Part shown: positions 37,291-48,781 of the stretch, in pieces
Layout: every line of letters begins with the position of its first letter
How positions within the stretch are numbered: the first letter of the stretch is position 1
Source of the DNA: Glycine soja
Taxonomy: Eukaryota > Streptophyta > Magnoliopsida > Fabales > Fabaceae
Direction: 5' to 3'
Assembly (NCBI RefSeq): GCF_004193775.1
Contig: NC_041002.1
Coordinates: 5,691,261 to 5,755,260, forward strand
DNA: 64,000 nt
Position numbers and translations under genes: made by a program
Notes under the pieces: model-generated
What the model was told of the DNA's origin: nothing
Database searches by the model: none
What the model saw: only the letters and a program-made list of their open reading frames with translations

Positions 37291-37625
37291 CTATGTAGGA
37301 TAGACTCTAACACGAACACCGGATACAATATGGCTAATGTCTAAAATCTAGGACATGAAAAAATCATATACACCCACAAACATAGAAATTCTAATGAAAT
37401 GAAATATGTGTAACATATAACAAAATATCTAAATTATCTAAATTGATGGTATATATATCTTTTTAAACCAACCTTTTATATTTTTCAAATATATGAGTTG
37501 TGTAAAATTGACAACTAAAGTGTTCAATCCGACAAAAATAATTTTTAAATTAGACACCTAATAAGAAGTGTCGGATAAGTGTCAAGTTCAGTCACTTGTC
37601 CGACATAGTGAACAAAAGAGATGTC
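37291..37625. repeat. GTGTCGGAC-type small repeat
   Basis: The text includes 'aacacgaacaccggataca' near 37,310 and 'gtgtcggataagtgtcaagt' and 'cacttgtccgacatagtg' near 37,570-37,608. These form an imperfect inverted pair with GTGTCGG / CCGACA ends. This suggests a small transposon inserted next to or within the eS25 copy. The boundaries are not fixed. Confidence 0.35.
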
Positions 37626-38660
37626 CATACTTCATATCTTATAACACAAAATCAACCTTTAACATCACATACTCATCCATCACGCATATCTATCTAGCAT
37701 TACCCAATTGGTAAAATGATAATAAATCACTTGAACAAATAATTCAACCATAGAAAGAAAATATGAGAACGCAAACTTTGTTGCTATAGGAGAGTCGAGA
37801 GAGGCAGAGGCACAAAGCTTACTTAGGTTTTTACTCAAATTTAAAAACTACCTTCAAATCCAAATTTAAAACTGAATAACTTAGAGAGAAGATGAGGAAA
37901 CATACCTCAGCGGAGCAAATGCAGCTGTGACCTTACGGCGTACGGCGAAGGTCACGATGGGAACCTAGCGGCAGGATTCAAAGGGGCATGAGGGAGGTCT
38001 CAAGTCTTGTGGGATTGGAGTGCATTGAAGTTAAAATTGTTTTAACAAAAAGCTTTTTAATTATTATTAATTAATTAATCATTAATTCATAACTTTTTTT
38101 ATTAAACTAGTTTTTTTCTTCTAATTTATTTTTTCGTTTGATTTATTCCTTTATTTTTTATTTAATTTTTAAAATTAAATCCCAAAAAATTAAAAAATCA
38201 AATCAAATCTAAAAATTAAATTAAACAACCAATAAATTAATTTAATCTTACTCTGCTCTTTTATACACATTATACTGATAAAAAAATATACACATTATGT
38301 ATTTGTGTATTACATAGATTAATAATCATATTATATAAAATGCACAATTTATTTTTATTTCTATATATTATCTGGATCAAAACATGTAGATAATCTGGAT
38401 CAAATCACATATATAATTTTATATACTTTTATCTACAATATTTTTTTTCAATTATTTTATAGGATAAATATCAAATAATATTTTATATTTTAAATTAATT
38501 TAATGTAAATTAAATTTGATATAAAATAATATTTGTGTACACAAAAGTTATATTTTAAATTTGTGATAAATAATTAATATTGTGATATAATGTAGTTTTA
38601 TTATTGATAAAAGCTATTTTTTATGTGTAAATGAAAAATTTATTATAAAAGGTCCACTAA

Positions 38661-38664
<4 letters not shown>
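37626..38664. other. Spacer, AT-rich
   Basis: Apart from the GC-richer patch at 37,900-37,990 noted with the eS25 fragment, I see no gene or repeat end. Confidence 0.35.

Positions 38665-38736
<72 letters not shown>
38665..38736. repeat. (AT)n microsatellite
   Basis: About 36 uninterrupted AT units are followed by a short GT/GC-rich tail (gtgcgtgtgtgcc). The long perfect run is likely length-variable between individuals. It generates a spurious open frame of alternating I and Y on the minus strand. Confidence 0.95.
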
Positions 38737-38739
<3 letters not shown>

Positions 38740-39564
38740 CGTGTGTGCCCCTGCGTGTGCGTATCCGTTATTCTCCAAGAAAATTTTCCTCAAATTATTG
38801 TAAAATAAAAGAATAACGTGACAAAAAAAACTATTTTGAAAGCAAATTTTGGTATAATTAATCAAATATAAGATGAGAAAAATAACAAAAAAATAATGAG
38901 AATAACAATGATATTAGGAAAAGAGAACATTTGTTTTTTACAAGGAAGAATATTTGTTGGTATGTCTCAAAATTAGAGTTATCAATTCTTTATATAGTAT
39001 TTCTGAGCTTTCTCCATTAATATAGTTAATAATAAATAGTTTTTAATTTATGTACACCATCAATACATAAATTATTTACTTGTTTATTATACAAATATTT
39101 ATTTTATTTACTCTAAAATTAATGACCTGAATATGTATACTAAGGATTTTTAACTTAAAAAAAATCAGGGCCCCCCTCCAAGTGCCTTTTTCCCTGTGAA
39201 CAACAACCTTTAATTAAAATGTTCATTACAAACTTTTAATTTGAATAAATTCTAATCCAATAAAATTCTCTACTTCAAATTAACTTAATGTCATAAAATA
39301 TGACGTGTTCTAGTGAGAAAGCTACTAAGTCTTCCACCATGGAAAAGTTCTCATCCTTAAATGTAACAAATTTTAGTGAAAAAGTTACTTAAGTTTTCTT
39401 TTGTTTCTCTTTCCTCTATCTTAATGTCTACGGTGTTCCCATTGTCTTAGGGTCAAACAATGGTAGATGGGTCAAGATTTGGTTGAATTTGTTATTAAAG
39501 GCAAGTAAATAATTAAGGAAACAGAATGGGAAGAAAGCAAAAGGACAAAAAGTTCAATGTTACC

Positions 39565-40868
39565 TAGGGGTGTCAATTTGGACCATAAACATGAATTTCT
39601 ACGAGGATTGTTTTGTTTGAAACCCTACAGACAGAGATATTTTTCCATGCGGGAACAGAGATGGGGATAAATATTTTCTCACGAGCATGACACGGACGGG
39701 AACACGGATCATTCCCCCGTCTCGTGGGTTCTCGGTCTGAGAAAGTTATAAAATTATCCTTATATTTTAAGAAATCCTAACAAGTAACAATTCAATCCTC
39801 CTCAAAGCACAGATCCTCAAATAACTCGTTCACTTCACTTCTCGCCCTAGACCGCACCACACGTTCACTTCTTCCCAGACCGCACCATCACCACCCAATC
39901 TCGTCACCACTCGCCGCCAATCACCTCAGAGTGTAAGTGCTAGCTACTTTCTTCCTGCCAATGGATTTGTTTGTTACACATCGCCTTCATTGTTTTTTAC
40001 CCATGGTTTTGCTCGATCATTTCGGAATTACATTTTACAGTTTAAAGTTTTTATCTTATATTTTCTTTGGCTAGTTGGTTGATCGGATTTAAGTTTTAAG
40101 TTCAAACCCAAGTTTGCTTTCAAGTTTTGATTATCAAGACTTTCTTTATTTCTTTGAAAGATCATTTTTTTTTTGTGAATTAATGGACATGGATGATATT
40201 ACAAGTTACGTCGGTGGTCCATAATTGACAATATATAATTTAGGGCTCAGTTGTTTTCTTGTTTGTTTCTTCTTGTCTTTTTCTGCTGTAAATTGTTACT
40301 TACAACAGAATGATGAGTGCGATACATTGACAACAAAAGTTCATATTTAGTTTCTCATTGATGATAGTGAGGTAATGGATATATACTAAAATATTATTAG
40401 TTTATTGATTTGCAACATTAGAGGGTTGTTGACTTGCTCTGGTTGCTGAATTGAATGACTTTAGACTTGTTGGTTGCTGAATTGGAGAACTTGAGACTTG
40501 CTGGTTGTTCAAAATATTACAAAAAAAAATATTGGTAGTTTAAACTATTTGTATTATTATTGAACATTATATTTGTATTATTTCAAATTAAATTAATTGT
40601 CCATGTTTGTTTATTTGAGTTTAACAGTATATGAATTATTTAAATTTGAATATTATGTTGGTGAGACTTTTAAAGTTTTTTTTAATTTATTTATATTATA
40701 ATTTAAAATTAATAATTTTTTAAAAAATTCGGGACCCCACGAGGACTACAGGGACCCACAAGGATGGGGGACGGGAGAAAAAAATTCCTTGCAGTAGGGA
40801 TCGAGGATGGGGTAGTTGGGGGACGGGAAAGTACTCCCTGCTCCCGTCCTGCCCCGTTGACATCCCTA
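39565..40868. mobile_element. hAT-type non-autonomous element with 8-bp target duplication
   Basis: The left end TAGGGGTGTCAA is mirrored by the right end TTGACATCCCTA. It is flanked by atgttacc (39,557-39,564) and gtgtcacc (40,869-40,876), equal at six of eight bases with only transitions. An 8-bp duplication and such ends are hAT hallmarks. Subterminal GC-rich text with repeated 'gggacgggag' / 'acgggaac' words lies at both ends (39,640-39,720; 40,735-40,860). A CT/CA-rich leader-like stretch at 39,820-39,940 survives, but the transposase is deleted. Confidence 0.7.
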
Positions 40869-41229
40869 GTGTCACCCTCTGTATGTGTATTTGTACACAT
40901 ATATTAATTAATAATAATTTAAAAAACAATGATTAACTAATTAATCAACAATTATTTTTAAGAAAACGCTTTACTTTTAAATGTTCAACTAATAGATAAA
41001 CATCTATAGAAACTTCTTTTTTATCAAATTATAAATAATTTTTTATAGATTATATTTTTTTCTAAATTAATTTTTATTTCAAAAAACAATTTTTATAATA
41101 TTATTAATTAAGTGTCTTTTTTATTATATCAAATATAATAATATAAATATATTTACACATGACAACTTTTTTATATCATTCTTTTATTTATTTTTTCATA
41201 ATTTCAATTGCATTACTAAATTATGATAT

Positions 41230-41704
41230 GATCTAACTACAAAATCTTTAATTTTTCACAAAATTAAATAGCGGCTAAATGATGAGGGATTAGTGAGGGG
41301 AAACATGCGTTTCAAAATTTTAAAAGCTATTTTAACATTTGCGGGAGATTTGCGAGGGACAATATCCTTCACAAAGTGGTGAATGATTTGTGACTCACTA
41401 TGTTGAATTCTCTTTTTGCAATGCATTTAGTGATGGATTTGTGACAAATATTTCATTCACAACTCAAAGAGGGAATATCGTGGCAAATATGTCTCACTAA
41501 TTATGAATTTTGTGTTCACTACTTTTATATTGACTTTAGCGAGGGTTTTGCGATGGATAGCTTCGTTGTCATATTATTTTTTTAACTAGGCCAGGGGAAT
41601 CGGGTGACCCTACGATTTCCATGCAAATTAGTGATAGAGTTGTAGCAATGGACTATGTTGAAATACGCTAATTTTTTTCACTAATTAGCAAATTTCTTGT
41701 AGTG
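41230..41704. mobile_element. One end of a CACTA-type element
   Basis: The text ends with 'aatttcttgtagtg' at 41,691-41,704. Its reverse complement is CACTACAAGAAATT, the classical CACTA terminal repeat. Subterminal degenerate words such as 'gcgagggattag' and 'tttgcgatgg' / 'tttgcgaggg' lie at 41,280-41,570, as expected for subterminal repeats. I could not find the opposite end in the window, so the left limit is approximate and the element is probably truncated. Confidence 0.55.
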
Positions 41705-42234
41705 CAAGTTATTAATGATTTTGCCAAAAAAAATGCAAAAAAAGATAAAATTAAAATGTTTACAAGGGTATTTTTTTTTTTTCAGTTCACTCTGGACACA
41801 TTCTCAGCCTTGACAAGTACCCTAAACTTTTAGCTAGTTCCTTATCTTGTGTTTAACAAACATTTCATTGAATATTTTAAACTTTTATTAAGTGTTTTTC
41901 ATTAGTTGATTTAGAAATTTATTTATAAGAAAAAGAAGGGAGAAAAGAGGGAAGAGAAATAAAGAAGAAAAAGGAGAAGTAAAAAGGAAAGTATAAGAAA
42001 AGAATGAAAGTATAATATATGACAAGCATTTTTATTTTTGATTGATATGGGTAGGAAAAAAAATTTCAGGCAATTTAACAGTTGCTAGGCAAATTTTAAT
42101 GATTTTATATCATTAGTTTCAATTTTGTAGTATTCAAAACTATAAAAAATGCTAATGTAAGAGTTAAAATATAGAATATCTAGATATAGGATCAAAATCT
42201 CAAAGTCTATACAAATATGAAATTGCTAAATAAG

Positions 42235-42915
42235 TATTGAAATATTTGGGTTTGGTGATTTATGTATTTGGGTCAAACCCAAACCGAATCGATCAAAATT
42301 GAATCAAACCGATCAAATTTTTTATAGTTATTTAGTTTGACTTTAAATACTCCTAATATTGAGACTCCAAGTGTTGAAATTGCAAGTGTTGGAACTTCTT
42401 AAGGTATTATTTTCAGATACATTGTTATTTGTTTCTTTTTTTACATATTTATTTTTTCTGTCATGTTTATAATATTAATGAATTATATTTTGTTCATTTG
42501 TTTCAACAAATCTAGTTGCAACAAAGCTTATTGTAAGAAATTATTTTGTAGAAAATAGTTGTGATTTAGACTATTATAATAAATCTTGTTGAAAAATATT
42601 TTGTTTTAATTTATATTAGTCTATTTTAGAATATTAAGTTGATAGTATTAAATGAATCAATTTTACTACTTTCAAATATTTGGTAATATTGTGTTAATTG
42701 TATTAGATATTTAGATGGAATCATGATATAAAATAGTAGTTCTAAGAAAAAAAATCAAATTTAAATGGATAATCCATTGGTTCAAACCGAACCAAACTAT
42801 GAATATGTTGAGTTGGGTTAAAAAAAAATTGTAAAAATCGAACCAAATCAAAGATCAAATTTAATTTGATTGAATCCTAAATTTGATCAAAATCAATCAA
42901 AACTAATCTTGGAAC
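42235..42915. repeat. Degenerate repeat with AACCGAACCAAA-type ends
   Basis: Near the left side 'gggtcaaacccaaaccgaat' and near the right side 'caaaccgaaccaaac' and 'aatcgaaccaaatcaaag' show the AACCGAAC words common in subterminal parts of small plant DNA transposons. The ends are too diverged to define. There is no coding frame. Confidence 0.35.
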
Positions 42916-43029
42916 ACCCCGAATTTTATGCATTGGAAATTGAGAATGTGCACTGAAAATTTTAAAAGTACATTCTTAAATTTTGTCCAAACATAATTAG
43001 ATGCTATTTGAATCCAACTTTAGTTTTTA

Positions 43030-43420
43030 TAACACGAAATTCAATTTTTAGGTAATTTTAGTTTTGTTGTTCTCTAAATAAAATTAAAATTTCACTTTAA
43101 TAATTTATGTAATAAAAATATTTTATTTTTTTGTACAAGTTGTTGATATGAGACTATAATTTTAAGAAAAAAAAAATAGATACAATTTCATTGTGGTATT
43201 GTTTGTTTTGTTCTCTACTTAAAATTGAAGTTTTATTTTAATAATCTGTATAATAAAAGTTTGTATCAAATGATTATATAGGTTATTGAAGTGAAAGTGA
43301 AACTGTAATTCTAATTAGAGAACAGTACAAACAACATTGAAGGAAATTGTATCTAAATTTCATTATAATATAAATTATAGAACAACACTTAAACGTATCT
43401 AAGTAATTATACCTTAATTT
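43030..43420. repeat. Imperfect direct repeat pair
   Basis: Text at about 43,055-43,165 (tgttgttctctaaataaaat... tttaataatttatgtaataaa) recurs with changes at about 43,200-43,310 (ttttgttctctacttaaaat... tttaataatctgtataataa). This may be the interior of a small transposon. I saw nothing coding. Confidence 0.35.
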
Positions 43421-43739
43421 TTATATTTTAATGAATTAAGTTATAAATTAATTAAACTATCAAAATCATCGTACTAAACACTAATGATATAAAATCATTT
43501 CACAAATCTTCTAATAAAGATAATAATGATATTTCCTTTATAAACAAAAAAGATAATAATGAGATTTCAAGATGAAAATTTATCCAAATTATTCATTTTT
43601 TTTACTTAATTAAAAAACTGTCCCCCTATTTCACCAAATAGCTTTCCCTATTTTTTAATTCATTATCTTTCAAAATAAGGTTAACTAGACTAGACCAATA
43701 TTTTCTTCAAAAGATAAGAACTTTAACAATAGTTCTTGA

Positions 43740-44670
43740 GGTAAGAAACACATTTCTTTATCACTATACTTCATTTAAATGTTTGGTGTAAAATATAATA
43801 TTAATATAAATTTTATATAAAAATAGTTAAAATTTTTATTTTTTTTAATTTATTATATTTTTATAATCATATATTATCTTTTAAAATATAATGTATAAGA
43901 TTAAATTCTATTTTCACCTAAGTTAGAATATATATATTTATATAAGTTTTATTTTTATATATTATATTTATCTTTTAAAATAATGTTTGTGATTTAGTGA
44001 AAATATTTTTTTATCTATATTAAGATATTTATATTATTTATTGTAATATAAATAAAAAAATAATGTCAATAAATGACATACATAAATATTTTAAAAAATC
44101 AAAATACTGTCATTTTATTTAATTATATATCTTTACTATATAATTTAATTCTTTTAAAAAATTAGGTACTTAATTAAATAAAGTTAAATATAAATAAAAA
44201 TACTATTATATTAAATAAAAGAGTATCTTAATATACCTAAAAAAAAAATGTCATAAAATCACATATATAAATATTTTAAAAGATAATAAAATATTATCAT
44301 TTTATGAAATTATAATTTATATAAAAAATATACATTAAAGATAAAATTAATATTATATCTTTATTGTATAAGATAATTTTTGAATAATGTGATAAAAATA
44401 CATAAGGTTATAAAAATATAATATATAAAATAAAAATAAAATTTATATAAGTATACATATTCTAATTTATGAGAAAATAGAATTTAATCTCATATATTAT
44501 AATTTAAAAGATAATATATAAGATTATAAAAATATAATAAATTAAAAAAAAATAAAATTTAAATTTTAAACTATTTTTGTAAAATTTATATTAATACTAT
44601 ATTTTACACAAAATATTCAAGTGATCATGTAGATATAGTGGTAAAGGAATATGTCAATCATGATTTTAGT
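43740..44670. mobile_element. Long inverted-repeat (foldback/MITE) element
   Basis: The left arm from about 43,748 (acacatttctttatcactat... ggtgtaaaatataatatta) is mirrored by the right arm ending near 44,665, whose reverse complement reads 'acatattcctttaccactat' and then 'tgtgtaaaatatagtatta'. Arms of roughly 270-320 bp surround an AT-rich centre of about 300 bp. There is no coding capacity and no certain target duplication. The arms are imperfect, so the insertion is old. Confidence 0.6.
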
Positions 44671-45351
44671 CCTTTCTACAATATAAAATATTAAAATATT
44701 GAATTTTGAAATATAAGAAGAAAGTAAATAAAAAAATAAAAAGATTAATTTGATGAAATATACAAAATAGAAGGAAAATTTTCGTAACTAAGTTATTTTT
44801 GTCTTATAAGAAAAATGTTTGATTAGTATAAAACACATTTAATTCTTATAAACAGAATATACACTTAATTCTTATCCTAAATTAATAAAAGTAAAAAAGA
44901 TTAGAGGGATCTAAATACATTCCTTAAAAAATCAGTATAAAAAACCCCATGGGCGATAAAAAAAAATCATGAGTATTAGAATGATATCATCATCATCATC
45001 ATAACCCCTAAAGCTCCACCCTACAATACCAATGATATGCACATAGGTATCAGATTGTTGCCTTAAATACCTCGAGTTTAATGAATAAAACAAGATAGTG
45101 ATTGAATTGTGAAGATAAACATGGCCGGTCACCTCATAGGCAGACACATAACATAACACAGCACAGCGACACAACAACCAACACAATGTTCCAGATCCTT
45201 CCACAACATTCTCTCAGTATCATATATTCACTCCCCATTCCACCTTCTTTTTCATTCCCTTCTCACAATTATTCCTCAATTATTTCCCACTTTTCTTCTC
45301 TCTCAAGCAAAAGTTTTCTTCTCTCATTCTCAGCGTTCTGAATCGAAACTA
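44671..45351 (+). promoter_or_regulatory. Upstream region of the RING-H2 gene
   Basis: AT-rich to about 45,100, with an (ATC)n-like run at 44,985-45,001. From about 45,190 the text becomes pyrimidine-rich (tccttccacaacattctctc, ttttcttctctctcaagc), a typical plant 5' leader. No TATA box could be fixed with confidence. Confidence 0.4.
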
Positions 45352-46038
45352 ATGGCTTCAGAGACAGAGGTGTTAAATATTATTTCCTCTGTTTTCGAAC
45401 GCTTCGAGAGAAACATGTCTCTGTTTCTGCCCTTCATCTTCGGCTTCTCTGACGCCACCTCAGGACGAGATAGCGACGACCCAGATCACGAAACTGCTCA
45501 CACAGAAGGTTCACTGCGTCAAAGAATAATCTTGGTGAACCCCTTGACTCAGGGCATGGTGGTGATCGACGGCGGTTTGAGCCTCGAAGCTCTGTTTCGC
45601 GAACTCGCCAACGGGAAAGGTGGTCGACCACCGGCTTCTAAGGAGTCCATTGAGGCCTTGCCAAGTGTGGAAATTGGAGAAGATAATGAGGATTTGGAGT
45701 GTGTAGTTTGTTTGGAGGAGTTTGGGGTTGGTGGGGTGGCAAAGGAGATGCCTTGTAAGCATAGGTTTCATGTCAATTGCATTGAGAAGTGGTTGGGGAT
45801 GCATGGGTCTTGTCCTGTGTGTAGGTATGAGATGCCTGTGAAGGAGATTGATTGGGGGAAGAAGAGGGAAGAGGAAGTGGGAGAGAGAAGTGGTGGTGGT
45901 GGTGAAGTTTGGGTTAGTTTTCCTTTTAATAGGAGTAGTAGGAGAGGCCAAGATCTTGATCAAGCTCAAGCTGTTGCTGGTGATTCAAATGATGATGATT
46001 CTTCATCAACTCATGGAGGTGCTGCTGAGGAGAGTTAG
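45352..46038 (+). CDS. MPSR1: RING-H2 finger protein, probable E3 ubiquitin ligase (MPSR1-like)
   Basis: One intron-free frame of 228 codons starts at the first ATG after a pyrimidine-rich leader. The RING-H2 finger is complete: C117, C120, C135, H137, H140, C143, C154, C157 (ECVVCLEEF, MPCKHRFHVNCIEKWLG, GSCPVCRYEMP). Such fingers bind ubiquitin-conjugating enzymes and pass ubiquitin to substrates. The N-terminal part (about 20-35 SLFLPFIFGFSD; 58-72 RIILVNPLTQGMVVI) and PPASKESIEALP before the finger match the small group that contains Arabidopsis MPSR1 (At1g26800), a cytosolic ligase for misfolded proteins, as I recall it. The tail is glycine- and acid-rich. There is no signal peptide. An aataaa is at 46,227. 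The name is by resemblance; the ligase call is firm. Confidence 0.88.
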   Translation: MASETEVLNIISSVFERFERNMSLFLPFIFGFSDATSGRDSDDPDHETAHTEGSLRQRIILVNPLTQGMVVIDGGLSLEALFRELANGKGGRPPASKESIEALPSVEIGEDNEDLECVVCLEEFGVGGVAKEMPCKHRFHVNCIEKWLGMHGSCPVCRYEMPVKEIDWGKKREEEVGERSGGGGEVWVSFPFNRSSRRGQDLDQAQAVAGDSNDDDSSSTHGGAAEES

Positions 46039-46574
46039 TCTGTTAGAGAAGATATTTGATTTTCGGTAGAGCAAGGTTTTGAATTGTGGTTTCTTAAAAA
46101 TTGCGATCGTGGACTGTTTTTGAAAACCTTCTTGGGGTATAGTGTTGTTGGTTTTCGCGTTGGGGAGGACTGGAAAATATGTACAGGCAAAAATGCACAA
46201 AATTGTTATTACATCTTGTGATGATAAATAAAATGATGATTTTTTTTTCTCATATATTCCATTTTTCGTTTCAATTTACAAGTATGGTTGCATTGTTGTT
46301 GATAATTGTAACACAATGTTTACTGGAATTGCAATTTAAACCTGTTGAAGTCAGAGATTTATACCATTTTAGGACTGAAAGGAAAGATGAGAGGTTCATG
46401 AAGGTTTCTCTTATTTTCTGGTCAAAGTTAATCCAATGATTTGGATGAGAGGTAATGAAATAACTTTACATTGTTAAAGTAGAATTGTGATTTTCATGGT
46501 ACACACTGTTAGGTTTCCTAAGCGCTGCCTTATTCTTTTTACACACTGGTTGGTAAAAAAGGTAATCACGAAAC
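46039..46574. other. Intergenic region between two convergent 3' ends
   Basis: It holds the 3' flanks of the RING gene (+) and of the GMC gene (-). From about 46,285 to 46,560 it is repeated, with changes, at 53,985-54,227 and 59,379-59,450, so the tandem duplication of the GMC gene reached into this spacer. Confidence 0.7.
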
Positions 46575-48781
46575 TCATTTTGTCTGCTCTTTGGCATTTA
46601 AGCCAGAATCTGCTTTCCTTTCCCTTAGAATCTGGAGTCCTTGGTACCTTCCTAGCATCAGAATGGTGGCCATTGGGTTTGTGCCTGGTGACTCTGAAAA
46701 AGTTGAGCCATCCAATATTCTCAATCCCTTTATTCCATAAACCTTGTTTTGCTCATCAACCACTGATCCAACCGTGCAACCCCCATGATAGTGATAGATT
46801 GTTCTCACATTTTTCTTGCAGAAGTTTCTTAGATCAACGTCAGTTGATGTCAGTTTTTCTTGCTTTGACTCGCCTAGGAAAAATGAAATAGATTTTGACC
46901 TTGCAATTCTCTCAAGTAGTTTTGTCATCTTGACGCATTCTTCCATGTCATCTTCACTTGCTAGATAGTTGAACCTCACAGAAGGGTTCAGCCTGGGGTC
47001 TGTGTTGTTCAGTTCAAGCACCCCTTTGGAAGTAGGCATTGCTATCTTGGCGGCAACATTAACCCTTGATGAGTTGGAACTTAGGGGAAATATTGATGCT
47101 TCAACTATGATTTTGAAGTCATCTGTTATGCCAGCAATTTGGGGTGGATCAGGGAGCCTATTCTGTGGCTTAGAATCCACCAAAACTGCTATGCAAGGGT
47201 TGTCTTGCATTCCTTGCCCAACCCCTTTCATTTCACGTACTATTGATATGTTGAACCTTCTCAGCTGTTCTTTTGGCCCTATGCCACTTAGCATCATAAG
47301 TTGGGGACTACCTAATGCACCTGCTGCCAAAATGACATCACCCCTTGAACTTGAATTCTTGGCTTTGTTTATGTATGCTTCATAGGTTTCATCCAAGGTG
47401 CCATTACTCTGGATGAACCTTATACCCTTAGCTCTAGTTTCATTCCTGTAACCTACAGCAGTTAAGTGGTCAAAATTCAGGATTGAATACTGAATTGGTG
47501 ATTGAAAAAAACTAGTTAAGCACTATTCAGATAATGTTTTTTTATAAATATTCATAGAAGAAAATAGGAATGTAAAATGAATTGAATTTTTTTCTCAAAT
47601 CCAGAATCGATTTATGTATCAGCTATTGGAAAAGCTACGAGAGTGTCTATGGAAGCTGAAGTACATACTGATAGAAGAAATTTAATGTGTTCTATTTTTT
47701 TTCCTATAAGCACTCATGAAAAAAGTGAATCCAATCAAAATTTTAACCACATATTATAGCTAGTTATTAAAAAGCTTTATTATTATTATTTTTTGTTTCA
47801 CTTACTACTGTGATGAAAGATGATACTCTTGACTGTGGCATTTAGAAGGACTGTGAGGTTCTTTGGGTTCCCTGCATTCAGAAGGTCAGCTGAGGTGTGC
47901 CTCTTTCCAAATTCATCAAACACACTTCCAGAAATCTTGGTTCCCTTGATATGTTCCAAGCTGAAGCCATTGTATGGTAAAACTCCTGCTTCAAGAATGC
48001 TGAATTCAGCAACAGATTGCCATGGTGAAAGATAAAAAGGAGGAAAGACAACCTTTGATTCCACCCATTCATAAGCTTCTTTGACTAGCTCCTTGTCCCA
48101 ACCAGCTTTGCATACAAATTCCTCACTTGCTCTACTATAAAACCCTCCATTTATAGCTGATGATCCTCCAAGAACTCTTCCTCTCACATTGCCAATTCCA
48201 TCCTCTGAAGTGAAACTTTGTGCCACTGACATGTATTTGTCAGTCTTAATCAATGGAAAACCATAGTACCTCCTATCTATCACCAAGGGATTCCCATATG
48301 GTGAACCACCTCTTTCTATGAGTAGCACAGAGAATTTCTCTGATAGTGTAGCAGCTAATGGACAACCACATGTGCCTCCCCCCACTATAATATAGTCATA
48401 AGACTTGCCTGCTACTTCCTTAACATCTGAAGTCATGTGCCATTGCCTATTATTGCCTACATAGTGAAATTAAGTGCTGGTTGAGACCAATCAAAACATT
48501 GTTTCAAGCTCAATACAAACAAACAACAGCAACAAAGCTTTATCCCACGGATACATGGATCAACAAAGTTTTATCCCACGGATACATGGATCACATGACA
48601 CCATTTACCACTGTTAAAAATCAAAGTTTTTGATATATTTGTCAAGCTCAATAAGGAAAGCACAGTCATATAACTTACCTGGAGGCTCTAAAGGGAAAGA
48701 CAAACCCAAACATGCAAGAAAGAAAAACACAAATGCCGTGAGAAGAAGCTTATGAACTTGGTTAATTTGTGGGAGTTCCAT
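46575..48781 (-). CDS. HOTHEAD-like GMC oxidoreductase (FAD-dependent)
   Basis: Three exons on the minus strand: 48,781-48,679; 48,456-47,806; 47,452-46,575. They join with GT-AG borders into 1,632 nt, 543 aa; both introns are phase 1. Residues 1-30 form a signal peptide (KLLLTAFVFFFLACLGLSFP), so the enzyme is probably secreted. The FAD-binding GGGTCG is at 60-65 (YDYIIVGGGTCGCPLAATLS), followed by LLIERGGSPYGN and the GMC signature GRVLGGSSAINGGFYSR. The catalytic pair is H474 (YHYHGGCTVGS) and N510 (GTNPMATILML). Length is normal for the plant HOTHEAD / mandelonitrile lyase-like family, whose members oxidise alcohols, for example omega-hydroxy fatty acids in cuticle formation. The substrate of this one cannot be read from sequence. 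No disabling changes are seen. A decayed copy lies at 59,457-61,753. Confidence 0.88.
48535..48597. repeat. 31-bp tandem duplication in intron 1
   Basis: Two adjacent units, each 'caaag-tttatcccacggat' plus 'acatggatca', differ at about two positions. They lie in intron 1 of the GMC gene. The broken copy shows no such pair at the matching place, so the duplication came after the gene duplication or was lost there. Confidence 0.75.

Noticed and set aside
38662..38865. Open frame of alternating I and Y on the minus strand
   Set aside because: It is the translation of the (AT)n microsatellite, not a protein.
45434..45969. Antisense frames within the RING-H2 gene
   Set aside because: Shadows of the well-supported sense frame with all eight zinc ligands.
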